The notes beneath the pieces are model-generated. The model worked only from the letters and a program-made list of their open reading frames with translations. It did not search any database and had not been told where the DNA came from. Shown in pieces: positions 45,463 to 54,501 of a stretch of DNA of 64,000 bases. Within the stretch, counting starts at the first letter, position 1. Each line of letters opens with the position of its first letter. The stretch lies in the NCBI GenBank assembly GCA_008501825.1, contig QQUA01000009.1, positions 124,001-188,000 of the forward strand, in the 5' to 3' direction. A program made the position numbers and the translations under genes. The DNA is from Planctomycetota bacterium (GTDB lineage Bacteria; Planctomycetota; UBA1135).

Positions 45463-47079
45463 CTAAGGCAGAATTTCCACATAGGCCGCTTGCGATGCCC
45501 GGCGTGGGCCACTCCCGGGATCGAAACTAAAAGCGGCGCAACCCAGGGATCTTCCCACCATGCCGCCGTGCAAACCGGGCCACCAGCGGAAAAAGGCGGA
45601 ACCGTCGCCGTTTTCGTCCAAGGGTCCCCGCCCTCCAAAGAAGTCTTCTGGGTAATTTCCGTTCAGGCAATTCATGAGCATGGGATCGGTCGCTAAAGGG
45701 ATTTGCAACGAACCGATTTCGGTGACTCCGGGACCGGAATAGGAAAGTAAAACCACTTTTTCCGTTCCATGTTCGGAATCAGGAAAATTGAAATCGAACA
45801 GGATTAAACCGCCCGCCTCCATCGACACTTGATCCAAGGGGCAAAAGATCCAAGGTCTCGGATTCAAGAACATGATCTTCCCTGGACGATAATCTCCGGC
45901 CATTTTCGGAGAGGACGGCCCAGGGTCTCCGACGATCAGCTCAGCGTCTCCGGAACCGGCGACCATTCCAGAGCCCAAGTAACTGAAAGAGCGGCCGGCA
46001 CTATAAATTTCCAACTGCTCCCCGTTCGAAGAACTGAACAGAAAAACGCTTCCAGCAGATTCTCGATTCAAGTCCTGGTTCTGTGGGGCGGCTACGGCAA
46101 AAGTCGGCAAGCCGAAAGCATCAAGCCGATCCAACAAACAAACCGATTGGCCGAACCCGGCACGTCCTTGCCCATGCACGGAAAGTAAAAGGTCCCCGGT
46201 AGCGCCGGACCAAATCCGGCAAGGGTCGTCACCGACCAACAAATCGCCGAAGCCATCTAGATCCAAGTCGCCGGCGTCGGCAAAGTCCAAACCACCAGGG
46301 AATTCTTGAAGCGGCCTTTCACCATCAAAATCCCAAACAAGCGTTCGATCCTGCACTTTGCTGGACAGGACCGGGATCGAATCTCCGCTTCCTCGATCAA
46401 AAACCATGCCTCCAACGGCGGTCCAAGAACCTTCAAAAGCGGCTAAAAGGCGCTGGCTTCGATCTGCAAAGAGTTTGGCTCCGGCCTGAGCGGAACCGGC
46501 GAAAATCAAATCGCATTTCCCGCTACGATCCACGTCTCCGGCGTTTCCAACCGCAAGCCCAAATCGATCTCCGCCGTTTTCTCCGACATGCTGAGCCAAG
46601 CGATTTCCGTTCGCCCCGGAAAAGATTTGCACCCGGCCAACGTCCGGAATCAAATCCTCCCCATCCATTAAATCGTAACCCGGCTCACCTACGGCAAAGT
46701 CGGTGACACCATCTTGATTCAAATCGCCCAATGCGGCCACGGAATGACCGAAACGGGCATCCGCACTGCTTCCATAAAGGATTTGCAAGTATTCTCCATC
46801 GACCCCTGAAACAAGATACACCGCTCCGGTTTGACCTTGATCCTGATAAGTGGCTTGCGGGGACCCAACGGCGTAGTCCGGAATGGAATCTTGGTTCACA
46901 TCTCCGACCGCCGCTAAAGAGAACCCGAAGCCGTAAGCGCGAAAGCCACCGTTGACGTGGTGCTCCGCATCCCATCCGCCGCCGGATTGAGGACAAGCCA
47001 AGATCGGCGGCGAAGCGCCGAAAAAGAAACCGGGGATGAGAAGAACAGAAGTCTGGATGACAGTGAAAGGAACGAACAT
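45463..47079 (-). CDS. Exported integrin-like FG-GAP repeat protein
   Basis: 538 residues from ATG 47079 with signal MFVPFTVIQTSVLLIPGFFF. At least five FG-GAP blades are visible: LAAVGDVNQDSIPDYAVGSP, VAALGDLNQDGVTDFAVGEP, GNAGDVDRSGKCDLIFAG, DAGDLDLDGFGDLLVGDD and GSGDAELIVGDPG. The DxDxDGxxD loops bind calcium in a seven-bladed propeller. A C-terminal beta domain of about 150 residues follows. Probably an extracellular or surface binding protein, as in many planctomycete-type genomes. No enzyme motif. Confidence 0.78.
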   Translation of the reverse strand: MFVPFTVIQTSVLLIPGFFFGASPPILACPQSGGGWDAEHHVNGGFRAYGFGFSLAAVGDVNQDSIPDYAVGSPQATYQDQGQTGAVYLVSGVDGEYLQILYGSSADARFGHSVAALGDLNQDGVTDFAVGEPGYDLMDGEDLIPDVGRVQIFSGANGNRLAQHVGENGGDRFGLAVGNAGDVDRSGKCDLIFAGSAQAGAKLFADRSQRLLAAFEGSWTAVGGMVFDRGSGDSIPVLSSKVQDRTLVWDFDGERPLQEFPGGLDFADAGDLDLDGFGDLLVGDDPCRIWSGATGDLLLSVHGQGRAGFGQSVCLLDRLDAFGLPTFAVAAPQNQDLNRESAGSVFLFSSSNGEQLEIYSAGRSFSYLGSGMVAGSGDAELIVGDPGPSSPKMAGDYRPGKIMFLNPRPWIFCPLDQVSMEAGGLILFDFNFPDSEHGTEKVVLLSYSGPGVTEIGSLQIPLATDPMLMNCLNGNYPEDFFGGRGPLDENGDGSAFFRWWPGLHGGMVGRSLGCAAFSFDPGSGPRRASQAAYVEILP

Positions 47080-47227
47080 GAGGCTCACAACGGAAGAAAC
47101 AGGAGGACCTCTTGTTCTTGGCAAATGCCGTGCCACCCCTCTCCAACGGAAATCGTGGTCATTTGTTACCCAAAGGAAGCATTGAACCCGAGATCGCAAT
47201 GGCGATTTCATCGGTTAGGATGGCTCT

Positions 47228-47857
47228 ATGGGGATGCGGCACTTTCCATGGTTCATCGGCGGCCTGGCGCTGGCCGGCTTTTCCTGCGCGACTTACGACG
47301 GTCGCTATCAATTCCAGCCACAACCGCAATTGAGCGAGGCGGTTTTATCTCAACACGATGCATCGGGCTCAAACAAGATCGTGGCAAGGGCTTGGGTAAG
47401 CCTGGACGGATTGCGCCTTCCCGATCCGGAACAAGGTTTGGGCCGAGAACTGGAAGTATCCATGGAAGTAGAAAATTTAAGCGAAGAAACCCTTCGATTA
47501 GCCGCTCAAGAAATGCGCATCATGACCGCCGGCATGGTGAAGCTCGATTCGCCGCGCTTTGCCCTGGTCGGTAGCCAAGACATCGCCCCGGGAGAAGCTC
47601 AAGATCTAGACCTGTTCTTTTCCTTACCGGAAAACCGCAGTCTCCATGAAATAAATTTATCTTCCTTAACTTTATTGTGGGCGGTTTACGGCCACCAAGG
47701 GCCCGCTTCGGGAACGGTTACATTTGAACGCAAAGCCCGGGCTACGAATCCAGGGGCTTTGGACGGTCCCTTCGCCGCTCCCTGGTTCGGTATGGGCATT
47801 TATCCCGACCGCCGCTGTTTGATCGTAAACCGCCCCCGAGGAAGACGCGGCCTCTGA
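47228..47857 (+). CDS. Probable lipoprotein or exported protein of unknown function (DUF1425-like layout)
   Basis: A 209-residue protein with a short N-terminal hydrophobic segment ending in Cys (FIGGLALAGFSC), a possible though imperfect lipobox. The body is a beta-sandwich-like domain (ELEVSMEVENLSEETLRLAA, EAQDLDLFFSLPENRSL). The C-terminus is basic (VNRPRGRRGL). It resembles periplasmic lipoproteins in layout only; the family is not certain. It lies divergently from the FG-GAP gene. Confidence 0.6.
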   Translation: MGMRHFPWFIGGLALAGFSCATYDGRYQFQPQPQLSEAVLSQHDASGSNKIVARAWVSLDGLRLPDPEQGLGRELEVSMEVENLSEETLRLAAQEMRIMTAGMVKLDSPRFALVGSQDIAPGEAQDLDLFFSLPENRSLHEINLSSLTLLWAVYGHQGPASGTVTFERKARATNPGALDGPFAAPWFGMGIYPDRRCLIVNRPRGRRGL

Positions 47858-47886
47858 GCCGGCGTCATCCGGACAGAACACGGTTT

Positions 47887-48654
47887 TTACGACTGCCCTT
47901 CCAATTGAAAACGAACCCGAACCACAATTTCATCTGCAACCGCTTTGCCGTTTTCACGAGCCGGTTCAAAGCGCCAGTTTCGAACGGCTCGCAATGCCGC
48001 CTCGTTCAGTATCGAATAAGAACAACCTTGATCTAAAGCGACGCGCAGAACTTCACCGGCGTCGGAAACCCAAACCCGAACGAAAATGGCGCCCTCAAGA
48101 TGGCGGCGGATCGCGGCTCGGGGATAAGGCGGAGTTGGACAAGCTCCCGCCAAGGGCATGGCGGAGATCCGCTCCTCCTTCACGTCTTCCCGCTCTCCAG
48201 CCTGCTTATCCAAAACAGGAGGGCTTTGAGCCACGACTTCCTCCTGAGGAGAAGCCAAAGTCAACGGCACCGAAGGTAAACGAAATCGCCGCTTCACTTC
48301 CTGAGGCAAAGGTGCCTGGCGGCGGAAACTCATTCTTTGCACCGAAGGCCGAATGGCCGAACCTGGACGGGGGTCGTCCAGAGCCGGCGGATCCTCAGGA
48401 GGCATCACCACGGGATCCAGCTCCATCCAGGACGTGGACTCCGGTTCAGGCAAAAGCTCCGGCGCTTCCACCAGCTCCGGAGAAGCCACCAGCCCCTGGG
48501 CCGAGGGCAGCTCGACTTCAATCAGGACGGGTTCCCCCCTCGGTGCAGCTTGCCAATGCCAGCCCCACCAGGCGATGCCGGCCAGAGCCGCCCCATGCAA
48601 GGCGAGGGAAATCGCCAGCGAACGCAAGGGAGCGGTGGTTTCGACGAAGGCCAT
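47887..48654 (-). CDS. tonB: TonB-family energy transducer
   Basis: 255 residues from ATG 48654. One N-terminal membrane helix (LAISLALHGAALAGIAWWGW), a Pro-rich periplasmic linker (ELLPEPESTSWMELDP, MPPEDPPALDDPRPG), and the C-terminal TonB domain (CPTPPYPRAAIRRHLEGAIF, VRVWVSDAGEVLRVAL, LNEAALRAVRNWRFEPA). It transmits proton-motive force to outer-membrane receptors. It directly follows a TonB-dependent receptor. ExbB and ExbD are not in the window. Confidence 0.88.
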   Translation of the reverse strand: MAFVETTAPLRSLAISLALHGAALAGIAWWGWHWQAAPRGEPVLIEVELPSAQGLVASPELVEAPELLPEPESTSWMELDPVVMPPEDPPALDDPRPGSAIRPSVQRMSFRRQAPLPQEVKRRFRLPSVPLTLASPQEEVVAQSPPVLDKQAGEREDVKEERISAMPLAGACPTPPYPRAAIRRHLEGAIFVRVWVSDAGEVLRVALDQGCSYSILNEAALRAVRNWRFEPARENGKAVADEIVVRVRFQLEGQS

Positions 48655-48670
48655 GAACGGAAGGAATGCC

Positions 48671-48688
48671 GGGGGCTTTGGAGCCCCC
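48671..48688. promoter_or_regulatory. Hairpin between the receptor and tonB
   Basis: Perfect stem GGGGGCT/AGCCCCC with a 4-base loop in the 70-base gap between the receptor stop and the tonB ATG. No T-run follows, so it may be an RNA processing or attenuation structure that sets the receptor:TonB ratio rather than a full terminator. Confidence 0.4.
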
Positions 48689-48724
48689 TGCTCCACGAGA
48701 ATCTATCAGCAAAAACCGTACCCC

Positions 48725-50824
48725 TTAGAAGTGAACCTCGAAGGTGCCGATGATGCTGCGGCCGGGACCGTTTAAGCCGGACCCATGAACCCGGTAGTCT
48801 TTATCGCCCAGGTTTTCCAAAGACAAGCTGAAGCGCTTGTTTTTATCCACTTCCCAGCCGAGGGTTAGGCCGAAAATGGTGTAGCCCGGAGATCCTCCAG
48901 GAGGAATGCGGCTGGTGTCGGTGGCATCTCGGAGCGACAGGTTGTCCTGGTTGTCCACCGCCCAAGCCCAGCCTTCCACCCAGTAGGACCGGTCCAGAGG
49001 TTGCCAGCGGGTAACCACCCAACCCTGCAGGGGAGCCAGACGGCTGGAAGGCTCTCGCACCACCCGACCGGCAGGCAGCAACAACTGATCCACCTCTCCA
49101 TCCATGTAGAAGGCGGCGACCTGAGTGGACCATTCCGGTGCCCAGTACCAAGTGAGGTCCGCCTCCAATCCGTGCAACCAACCGTCGCCGACGTTGTCCT
49201 TACGCACCACCGGAGTGCCGCCAATGCTGGCGCCGGTAGGCGAACGCACGATCATGTCCCGGACCCAGGTATGCCAAGCCGCCACCTGCCAATCGAAACT
49301 TTCAGTCCGTGCCTTGTAACCCAGCTCGGCTTGGAGGAAATGCTCCGGTTCCAAACCTCGACTGGGTCGTTCCACCACCGAAGTGGAATCCACCGCCGTG
49401 GTATCGGTCAAGCTCGGCGCCCGGAAGCCCTGGGATAAACCGGCATACAGCCTTTGGTTTTGTTGCAACAAGTACTGGCCGCGCAAGCTTCCAACCAGGG
49501 CGTTCCAGTCGTCCTCCATGGCCACCACCGCCGGCCCGGTGGCATTGGGATTGGCTACTCGGTCCGCCTCCATGGAAATGCGGGTGAAGCGAATTCCAGG
49601 CAGCAAACTGAAATCACCCCACTGCTGTTCGTTTTGCACATAAGCGGCCAAAGTGGTGTACGTGGCCTGGTCTCCCACCGGGCCTTGAACCGCGCTACCG
49701 GTCAAGGTGCCGGCAGTGTAATTGTCCCGGAAGGAATCTACGGTTTCGCGATGAGCTTCTACTCCCCAGGACCAGCGGCCGAAACCTTCACTTTGAAACC
49801 GGGCCAAGAGACCGAGGTCGTGCAGCTCAAATCCTTGAATATCCCGGCGCCTTCCAGTGCGTAAACGATCTCGCTCCTCCGCGTGACGCTGCCAACTCAA
49901 GGTGATGGAACCGGCATCGAAAAGGCCGCCGGCGTCTTGCCATTCCCCTCGGGCGAAGACCAAGTCGCGGACTTGATCCTGCTCCCGCTTTCTTTCCGAG
50001 CCGGAGTTGGTTCCGTGCCAAACCAGACCTTGGCGGGTCTTGTGGGTCCGAGGGACGTCGATCTGTCGCACCGTTTGAGCGGCGAAGGTGAGAGTCATGC
50101 CGTTGGCCAAATAGCGCTCCAGGCGAAAATCACCATCTCGCTCTTCATAGCCCGTACCAATCTGGCGGCCGACGTCGGCACCTCCTTCTAAATCGTTGAA
50201 ATCTTTCAAGGTCAAACCGCCGAGCATCGCCCACTGATCGGATTGCTGAAACTGGGCTTCCGCACGATGAATGTAAGAATCTTCAGCACTGGCATATCGG
50301 CCATAAACCGCACCGCCCCACTGCCAACCGCCTCCGGCTTCGCCGCGGTCGGGCCGGCGCGATACCGCATTCACCGTTCCGCCGACGGCATCACTGCCGT
50401 AAAGCACGCTGCTGGGACCGCGAACGACTTCCAAGCGTTCAACCGTGTAACCGTCGACCGTGCTCCAATATTGGTTCGGCCCATCGCGCATGGCGGCGTG
50501 ATTGAGGCGAATCCCGTCCACCAGCAACAAGGTGCGATAACCGGTAAAACCGCGCAGGAAGGGCGAGGACTGACCATAAGCCGTCTTTTGCACCATGACC
50601 GAAGGGGTCCGTGCCAAGGCTTCGGGAAGAGTTCGGCTGCCACTACTGGCTTGGCGACGATCCTTGACGTCTACCGCATAAGGCGCATCCAAAGGATCCT
50701 TTTCTGCAGCGGTGGCGGTAACCACCACTTCGGCCACAGGTTTTTGGGGCTCGGTTTCTTGAGCCGGGGCTTGCCCACCGGCAAGGAAACACCCCAAGAG
50801 GAAAAGGGGGGGGAGAACCTTCAT
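48725..50824 (-). CDS. TonB-dependent outer-membrane receptor
   Basis: A 699-residue protein with a signal peptide (MKVLPPLFLLGCFLAGGQAP), a TonB box-like segment (AEVVVTATAAEKDPLDAPYA), and a plug domain (SSPFLRGFTGYRTLLLVDGI, VERLEVVRGPSSVLYGSDAV). A 22-strand barrel follows, ending in the outer-membrane C-terminal pattern SIIGTFEVHF with terminal Phe. The hemoglobin/heme/vitamin B12 receptor subgroup is suggested by overall layout; the ligand is not assignable. The upstream 15-bp palindrome suggests metal-dependent control. Confidence 0.9.
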   Translation of the reverse strand: MKVLPPLFLLGCFLAGGQAPAQETEPQKPVAEVVVTATAAEKDPLDAPYAVDVKDRRQASSGSRTLPEALARTPSVMVQKTAYGQSSPFLRGFTGYRTLLLVDGIRLNHAAMRDGPNQYWSTVDGYTVERLEVVRGPSSVLYGSDAVGGTVNAVSRRPDRGEAGGGWQWGGAVYGRYASAEDSYIHRAEAQFQQSDQWAMLGGLTLKDFNDLEGGADVGRQIGTGYEERDGDFRLERYLANGMTLTFAAQTVRQIDVPRTHKTRQGLVWHGTNSGSERKREQDQVRDLVFARGEWQDAGGLFDAGSITLSWQRHAEERDRLRTGRRRDIQGFELHDLGLLARFQSEGFGRWSWGVEAHRETVDSFRDNYTAGTLTGSAVQGPVGDQATYTTLAAYVQNEQQWGDFSLLPGIRFTRISMEADRVANPNATGPAVVAMEDDWNALVGSLRGQYLLQQNQRLYAGLSQGFRAPSLTDTTAVDSTSVVERPSRGLEPEHFLQAELGYKARTESFDWQVAAWHTWVRDMIVRSPTGASIGGTPVVRKDNVGDGWLHGLEADLTWYWAPEWSTQVAAFYMDGEVDQLLLPAGRVVREPSSRLAPLQGWVVTRWQPLDRSYWVEGWAWAVDNQDNLSLRDATDTSRIPPGGSPGYTIFGLTLGWEVDKNKRFSLSLENLGDKDYRVHGSGLNGPGRSIIGTFEVHF

Positions 50825-50874
50825 GTTCCTAGGAGCAAAAAAAACGCACCGGAATCGGGAAAGTTCAAGTTTTT

Positions 50875-51351
50875 CTAACTTGGATCGGATATTTCTCCCC
50901 GCTGGAGAGAATTCAACTTTCCCTGCATACGGGCTTGTTCCAAGGCCCCTTTCAGCAAGCGCTCGAACAGGAGCTGCAGGCCCTTGCGGAGTTCAACCCG
51001 GGAATCTCGAGCCAAAGCCCAAATCAACCCTCCCATATCGTGCTGACAGCTCAGCTCGGCGGTCCGGCACCAAGTCATGAGGACCTCGGTATCAGTGGCG
51101 GCCACCTCTTGCATGCGAGCCCTCCAAAGGAAATCCAAGAAGCGCTCGAATTGCCTCTCCACCCAAGGATCGCGCTGAATCCAGCAGCCGGCGCTTTGAT
51201 AGACCTCCGCTGGGCGATCGGCGGACAGGTCGGCGATGGGACAGCCGGCGTCCACCAAGCGATTCAGCAACGAAGCCGGATCGAAAGTCGCCACCAAAAT
51301 CGCTTTGCGGAGCATGGCATTCATGGATGCGAGGGGAAGTCGCTGGCGCAT
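50875..51351 (-). CDS. Unknown protein upstream of the TonB receptor
   Basis: 158 residues from ATG 51351 (a frame open to 51426 would include the palindrome). The sequence is mostly helical (AMLRKAILVATFDPASLLNR, QFERFLDFLWRARMQEVAAT, KGLQLLFERLLKGALEQARM) with several Cys residues. No helix-turn-helix, signal or membrane segment is evident. It is first in the receptor-tonB operon with a 50-base gap to the receptor, so it may be a sensor or co-regulator of metal uptake; this is inference from position. Confidence 0.55.
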   Translation of the reverse strand: MRQRLPLASMNAMLRKAILVATFDPASLLNRLVDAGCPIADLSADRPAEVYQSAGCWIQRDPWVERQFERFLDFLWRARMQEVAATDTEVLMTWCRTAELSCQHDMGGLIWALARDSRVELRKGLQLLFERLLKGALEQARMQGKLNSLQRGEISDPS

Positions 51352-51365
51352 GGCCGGAATATTAT

Positions 51366-51380
51366 TGAGACTGAGTCTCA
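51366..51380. promoter_or_regulatory. 15-bp palindrome upstream of the receptor-tonB operon
   Basis: TGAGAC-TGA-GTCTCA, two perfect 6-base arms around a 3-base centre, 15 bases upstream of ATG 51351, within ATTATTGAGACTGAGTCTCA. Similar TGAGA...TCTCA palindromes are Fur or Fur-like boxes in some bacteria. Its place over the presumed promoter fits a repressor site for iron- or metal-responsive control. Confidence 0.55.
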
Positions 51381-51429
51381 GTTGCAATAAATAAATGGAA
51401 TTCCCCCCCTTCTTTCCCCTATCCAACGA

Positions 51430-52137
51430 TTAGAGGGAAGCCCCGGAAGGGGAGTCCAAATTCCAGCAAGCCAACTGATAAAAGTCCGCCAACCGCTCCA
51501 AGTCGGCCACCACCCCGGGTCCGAAGTCTTCCCCGGCGGCCACAACCTGATCCGGAGTCATCCGCTGCACGATTTCGAGCCGACTTTCCCCCGGCCGCAG
51601 AATGCCCGCCAGGTCGCGCCAATCGCGGGAATTCATTTGCTCGAAGGGACGCCCTCCCTTGCCGTCTACTACGAATCGAAAATCCGGCGCCTTGCCGCAG
51701 GATTCGGCCAACGCTTTGCGCCCAGGCTCCTGTTCCGCTCGTTTCAACAGCACGTTCAGGTCGTACCAAGCCCCGGAATCCAAGCGAAGTCCCCAATAGG
51801 CTCCACTTTCATCCAAGCCGATCTGCAGGTGAAGATTGTTCACCGCCGAATCCAAATCCTTTCCAAGTTCACGGCCCAAAAAGGACTTCAGTTGCTTCCG
51901 TAGCTTCTTGCCTCGAAACAACATGGTGCGCTGGCGCCGAACCCGCTTGCGGTTGGTTGCGTGGGGATGGTGGAGACTTTCCCGGCGCTCCAAATCGACG
52001 CCTAGGGCGCCATAGGAGCTCTTGACCTCCTCCCCTAAGGCCTGCAGGCGGCGACGGATGTCCAGTCGCCTTCCATTCCATTCCGGGTCGGCCTGGAAAC
52101 GGCCCTGGTAAAGCTCGAAATCAGCAGCGGTGAACAT
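51430..52137 (-). CDS. Conserved-looking cytoplasmic protein of unknown function
   Basis: 235 residues from ATG 52137 (the frame is open further but that part overlaps the divergent gene and looks non-coding). Begins MFTAADFELYQGRFQADPEW. It has a basic central region (KRVRRQRTMLFRGKKLRKQL), then LHLQIGLDESGAYWGLRLDS, which has the look of a beta-sheet domain, and KAPDFRFVVDGKGGRPFEQM. No family is recognised with confidence. It has no signal or membrane segment. Confidence 0.6.
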   Translation of the reverse strand: MFTAADFELYQGRFQADPEWNGRRLDIRRRLQALGEEVKSSYGALGVDLERRESLHHPHATNRKRVRRQRTMLFRGKKLRKQLKSFLGRELGKDLDSAVNNLHLQIGLDESGAYWGLRLDSGAWYDLNVLLKRAEQEPGRKALAESCGKAPDFRFVVDGKGGRPFEQMNSRDWRDLAGILRPGESRLEIVQRMTPDQVVAAGEDFGPGVVADLERLADFYQLACWNLDSPSGASL

Positions 52138-52206
52138 GGGCGCCAGAGAATACCGAGCCAAGTGCAATTCTCGAGGCTGCTTTCCCAAAAACCACGGCAA
52201 ACCGCC

Positions 52207-52443
52207 ATGAATCGCAACCTTCTTGCCGCCATCCTCAGTCTGTGTCTTCCCGGCGCCGGTCAAATTTACCGGGATCGGGTCGGTAGAGGCTTGTTGCTGA
52301 TGGTCGCCCTGACTTGTGGTGCCATTCTCAGCTTCCATCCCGCCGGCTACCTGCTCATGACATTGGTATGGGCCGGATCGGTTCTGGACGCCTGGCAGGC
52401 ATCGCCATCGGTAGCAGGTCGTAGAATCCCGACCACCTCCTGA
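52207..52443 (+). CDS. Small TM2-like membrane protein
   Basis: 78 residues from ATG 52207. The first helix contains the TM2-type motif LSLCLPGAGQIYRDRVGRGL, then MVALTCGAILSFHPAGYLLM and TLVWAGSVLDAW. TM2-like proteins are short two- or three-helix proteins, often with a G-x-G-x-x-Y-x-G turn. Function unknown. Divergent from the 51430-52137 gene with a 69-base shared promoter region. Confidence 0.65.
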   Translation: MNRNLLAAILSLCLPGAGQIYRDRVGRGLLLMVALTCGAILSFHPAGYLLMTLVWAGSVLDAWQASPSVAGRRIPTTS

Positions 52444-52601
52444 TCCGGCGCCCGCTCCGGCGGAGGAGTTATTCATAACAACTGTATATTTCCCCATTTT
52501 CTAAAGCTTTAGGAACAGATTTGATCTAGACTCCGGCAACGATTTGGATTCTGAGCTCAAATTGTGTAAACCTATCTTCTACAAGTCTTTGAGCGGGAAA
52601 C

Positions 52602-52638
52602 AAAAAAAGCGGCCCCAGCGCTTTCGCACCAGGACCGC
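52602..52638 (-). terminator. Strong rho-independent terminator
   Basis: On the minus strand a 13-base stem (GCGGTCCTGGTGC / GCGCTGGGGCCGC, with some G-U pairs) closes a GAAA tetraloop and is followed by seven T. It has no protein gene directly upstream: pckA has its own terminator at 52887-52926. It therefore probably ends a separate non-coding transcript. Confidence 0.75.
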
Positions 52639-52830
52639 AACTCCATCCCCTCAGATGGCACCATGAAAAAAAGTGCACTGATCTCCATCGGGCTAGAATT
52701 CGCTCGATGGGGATCGGTTTTGAGTGGTCCGGCAGATTCTGCCGTAACCGACGGTGCCTGGGGGACTTGAGAGAACAGCTTCGAATCCGAATCGAAGCGC
52801 CTCCGAAAGAACAGTTCTTTCGCGCCCTCT
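52639..52830 (-). ncRNA. Candidate structured small RNA
   Basis: Between two minus-strand terminators, about 190 bases hold no credible protein gene but contain a series of perfect hairpins: CGAAAGAA/TTCTTTCG (52804-52822), GCTTCGA/TCGAAGC (52778-52798), CGGCAG/CTGCCG (52730-52744) and CCATCG/CGATGG (52685-52710). The run ends in the strong terminator at 52602-52638. I compared it by memory with 6S, SRP, tmRNA and common riboswitches and saw no match. The rest of the 52444-52947 gap (52444-52601 and 52831-52886) shows no other feature. Confidence 0.4.
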
Positions 52831-52886
52831 TTAACTCGGCCTAATTAAGGGGTAACCCAAGTTTCTGGAAATTTCCGAGAAAATTT

Positions 52887-52926
52887 CAAAAAGGCTCCCG
52901 CTAGCCACATCGACCAGCGGGAGCCC
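52887..52926 (-). terminator. Rho-independent terminator of pckA
   Basis: Perfect 10-base stem GGCTCCCGCT (52916-52925 read on minus) with AGCGGGAGCC, followed on the minus strand by a TTTTT run. Lies 22 bases after the pckA stop. Confidence 0.85.
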
Positions 52927-52947
52927 CTATCCGACGGGGATCGATCT

Positions 52948-54501
52948 TTAGATGGATCCCACGACCTCGGGGACCAAGCCGGGCCAAGCCTGCAAGTACT
53001 CGCGGCGTTCCGCCACAAGCTTCTCGACCAAAGCTTGGTACTCGTCCTCCCGTCCCAGAGCCTGATAGAGCTTCTTGGGCTGGAGCAGATCGAGGTCCTC
53101 CTCAGGGAAATCGGGCAAGTTCTTGGCTACCTCGTAGCCGAAGTCCTCGTCCTTCTCCCACTCGATGGTGCCCTCGGCAATGGCTTTCACCACCGCGCTG
53201 GAGTGGGGAATCTTCACCTTCTTCGAACCCTCGACGTCTTCTCCACCGCCAACCCGACCGGTGTTCATCAGGTAGACCTCAATATTGCAGGTCTTGAGCA
53301 GCTCGAAGAAGCGGTTGCCTTGGGAGGCATGCAGCAGCGGGAAGAAGGGATTGGTGCCGGGCACCCGCAAGGACTTGCCGGCTTCCTCGGCTCCACCGGC
53401 GGAGGTTCCCTTGGTTTCTCCCAGCATGAAGTAAGCGGCAGCCTGAGGACCGCTGATCCGGGCAACGGCAGGCATCAAGGTCTCGCTGCGGCTCAGGATG
53501 AGCAGGAAGTCGGCCTTCTCGATCTCCCGGGCATCGGCAGAGCCGGGCACCTGCCGCATGCCGAAAACGGCCCGCCCGTTGGCGGTGTAGCTGGTGTCGA
53601 AGAAATCGACCTTGCCGTTTTCATCCATGCTGATGTTTTCCAGATACGCATCCGGCTGGGTCACCGCGGCGTGGATGGTCGGCTCGAAACGAGGATCCAG
53701 ACCGAAAGTCTTGGCGAAGCAACCATTCTCGGTGCTGTAAACCTTGCCGCCGGGCATCAGGGCCACGAAGTCGTCCTGGACCGGCTGGGAACCGTTCTGC
53801 TGGGTGAAAGTGGTGGTAGTCTTGCCGGTCCCGGATAGGCCGATAATCAAAGCCGTCCGCTTGCCCTGATCGGTGGGAATGATCTTGCAACCGGCGTGCA
53901 AAGCCAGGCCTCCCCGGTCGTAGACCAATTTATTCCACTTGCGAAGCCCCCCCTTCTTGGACTCCCCGAAGTAATCCGAATTAAACACCCGGCTGATGCC
54001 ATTTTCCAGATCCACGGCGATCAAACGGTCGTTCAACAACCCTTCGGCCTTGAGATTCGGGGTGTAAATGACCTGGACCTTAGGCTCAAAGCTGTCTTCA
54101 TCTCCCGGCTCCAGCGGGAAATAAAGTTCCTTTTGCATGGCGGCAACGTTGGCGTTGGCCGATTCGATGATCAAACGAGCCGGAACCCGGAAGTCCGGGT
54201 CGCTGCCGATATAGCCTTCAATCACGACCATTTCCTGGTCCTTAATGTAGGCATCCTGAATCGCAGCCCACTTCTCATATTCCGCCCGGCTTATGGTTTG
54301 GTCGCTGTGATTTTCCGGCGAATCGGTGACCACGTAGGTACTGACCTTCGACCGCGCCACGACTTTCGTCTCAACGTTGTAGTTGCCAAACTCCGAGAGC
54401 CGGGCATTTGGCATTTTGGCAATGAGTTCCCTTAACTCTTCAGCGGAAGGATTCAGCAGGACACTTTTGGCCTGAACCGGCAGCGTTCGGACGTTGCTCA
54501 T
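52948..54501 (-). CDS. pckA: ATP-dependent phosphoenolpyruvate carboxykinase
   Basis: 517 residues from ATG 54501. ATP-type PEPCK signatures: P-loop GLSGTGKTTTTF (about residues 221-232), TDQGKRTALIIG before it, ISMDENGKVDFFDTSYTANG, and TGRVGGGEDVEGSKKVKIPH. The kinase-1a region SSAVVKAIAEG follows. It converts oxaloacetate and ATP to PEP in gluconeogenesis. No near neighbour shares the pathway, and it has its own terminator. No strong ribosome site precedes ATG 54501; the frame is open a further 24 codons. Confidence 0.93.
   Translation of the reverse strand: MSNVRTLPVQAKSVLLNPSAEELRELIAKMPNARLSEFGNYNVETKVVARSKVSTYVVTDSPENHSDQTISRAEYEKWAAIQDAYIKDQEMVVIEGYIGSDPDFRVPARLIIESANANVAAMQKELYFPLEPGDEDSFEPKVQVIYTPNLKAEGLLNDRLIAVDLENGISRVFNSDYFGESKKGGLRKWNKLVYDRGGLALHAGCKIIPTDQGKRTALIIGLSGTGKTTTTFTQQNGSQPVQDDFVALMPGGKVYSTENGCFAKTFGLDPRFEPTIHAAVTQPDAYLENISMDENGKVDFFDTSYTANGRAVFGMRQVPGSADAREIEKADFLLILSRSETLMPAVARISGPQAAAYFMLGETKGTSAGGAEEAGKSLRVPGTNPFFPLLHASQGNRFFELLKTCNIEVYLMNTGRVGGGEDVEGSKKVKIPHSSAVVKAIAEGTIEWEKDEDFGYEVAKNLPDFPEEDLDLLQPKKLYQALGREDEYQALVEKLVAERREYLQAWPGLVPEVVGSI

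Noticed and set aside
53035..53838. A 267-codon plus-strand frame opposite pckA
   Set aside because: Antisense shadow of a well-conserved housekeeping gene with all PEPCK motifs in the other strand.
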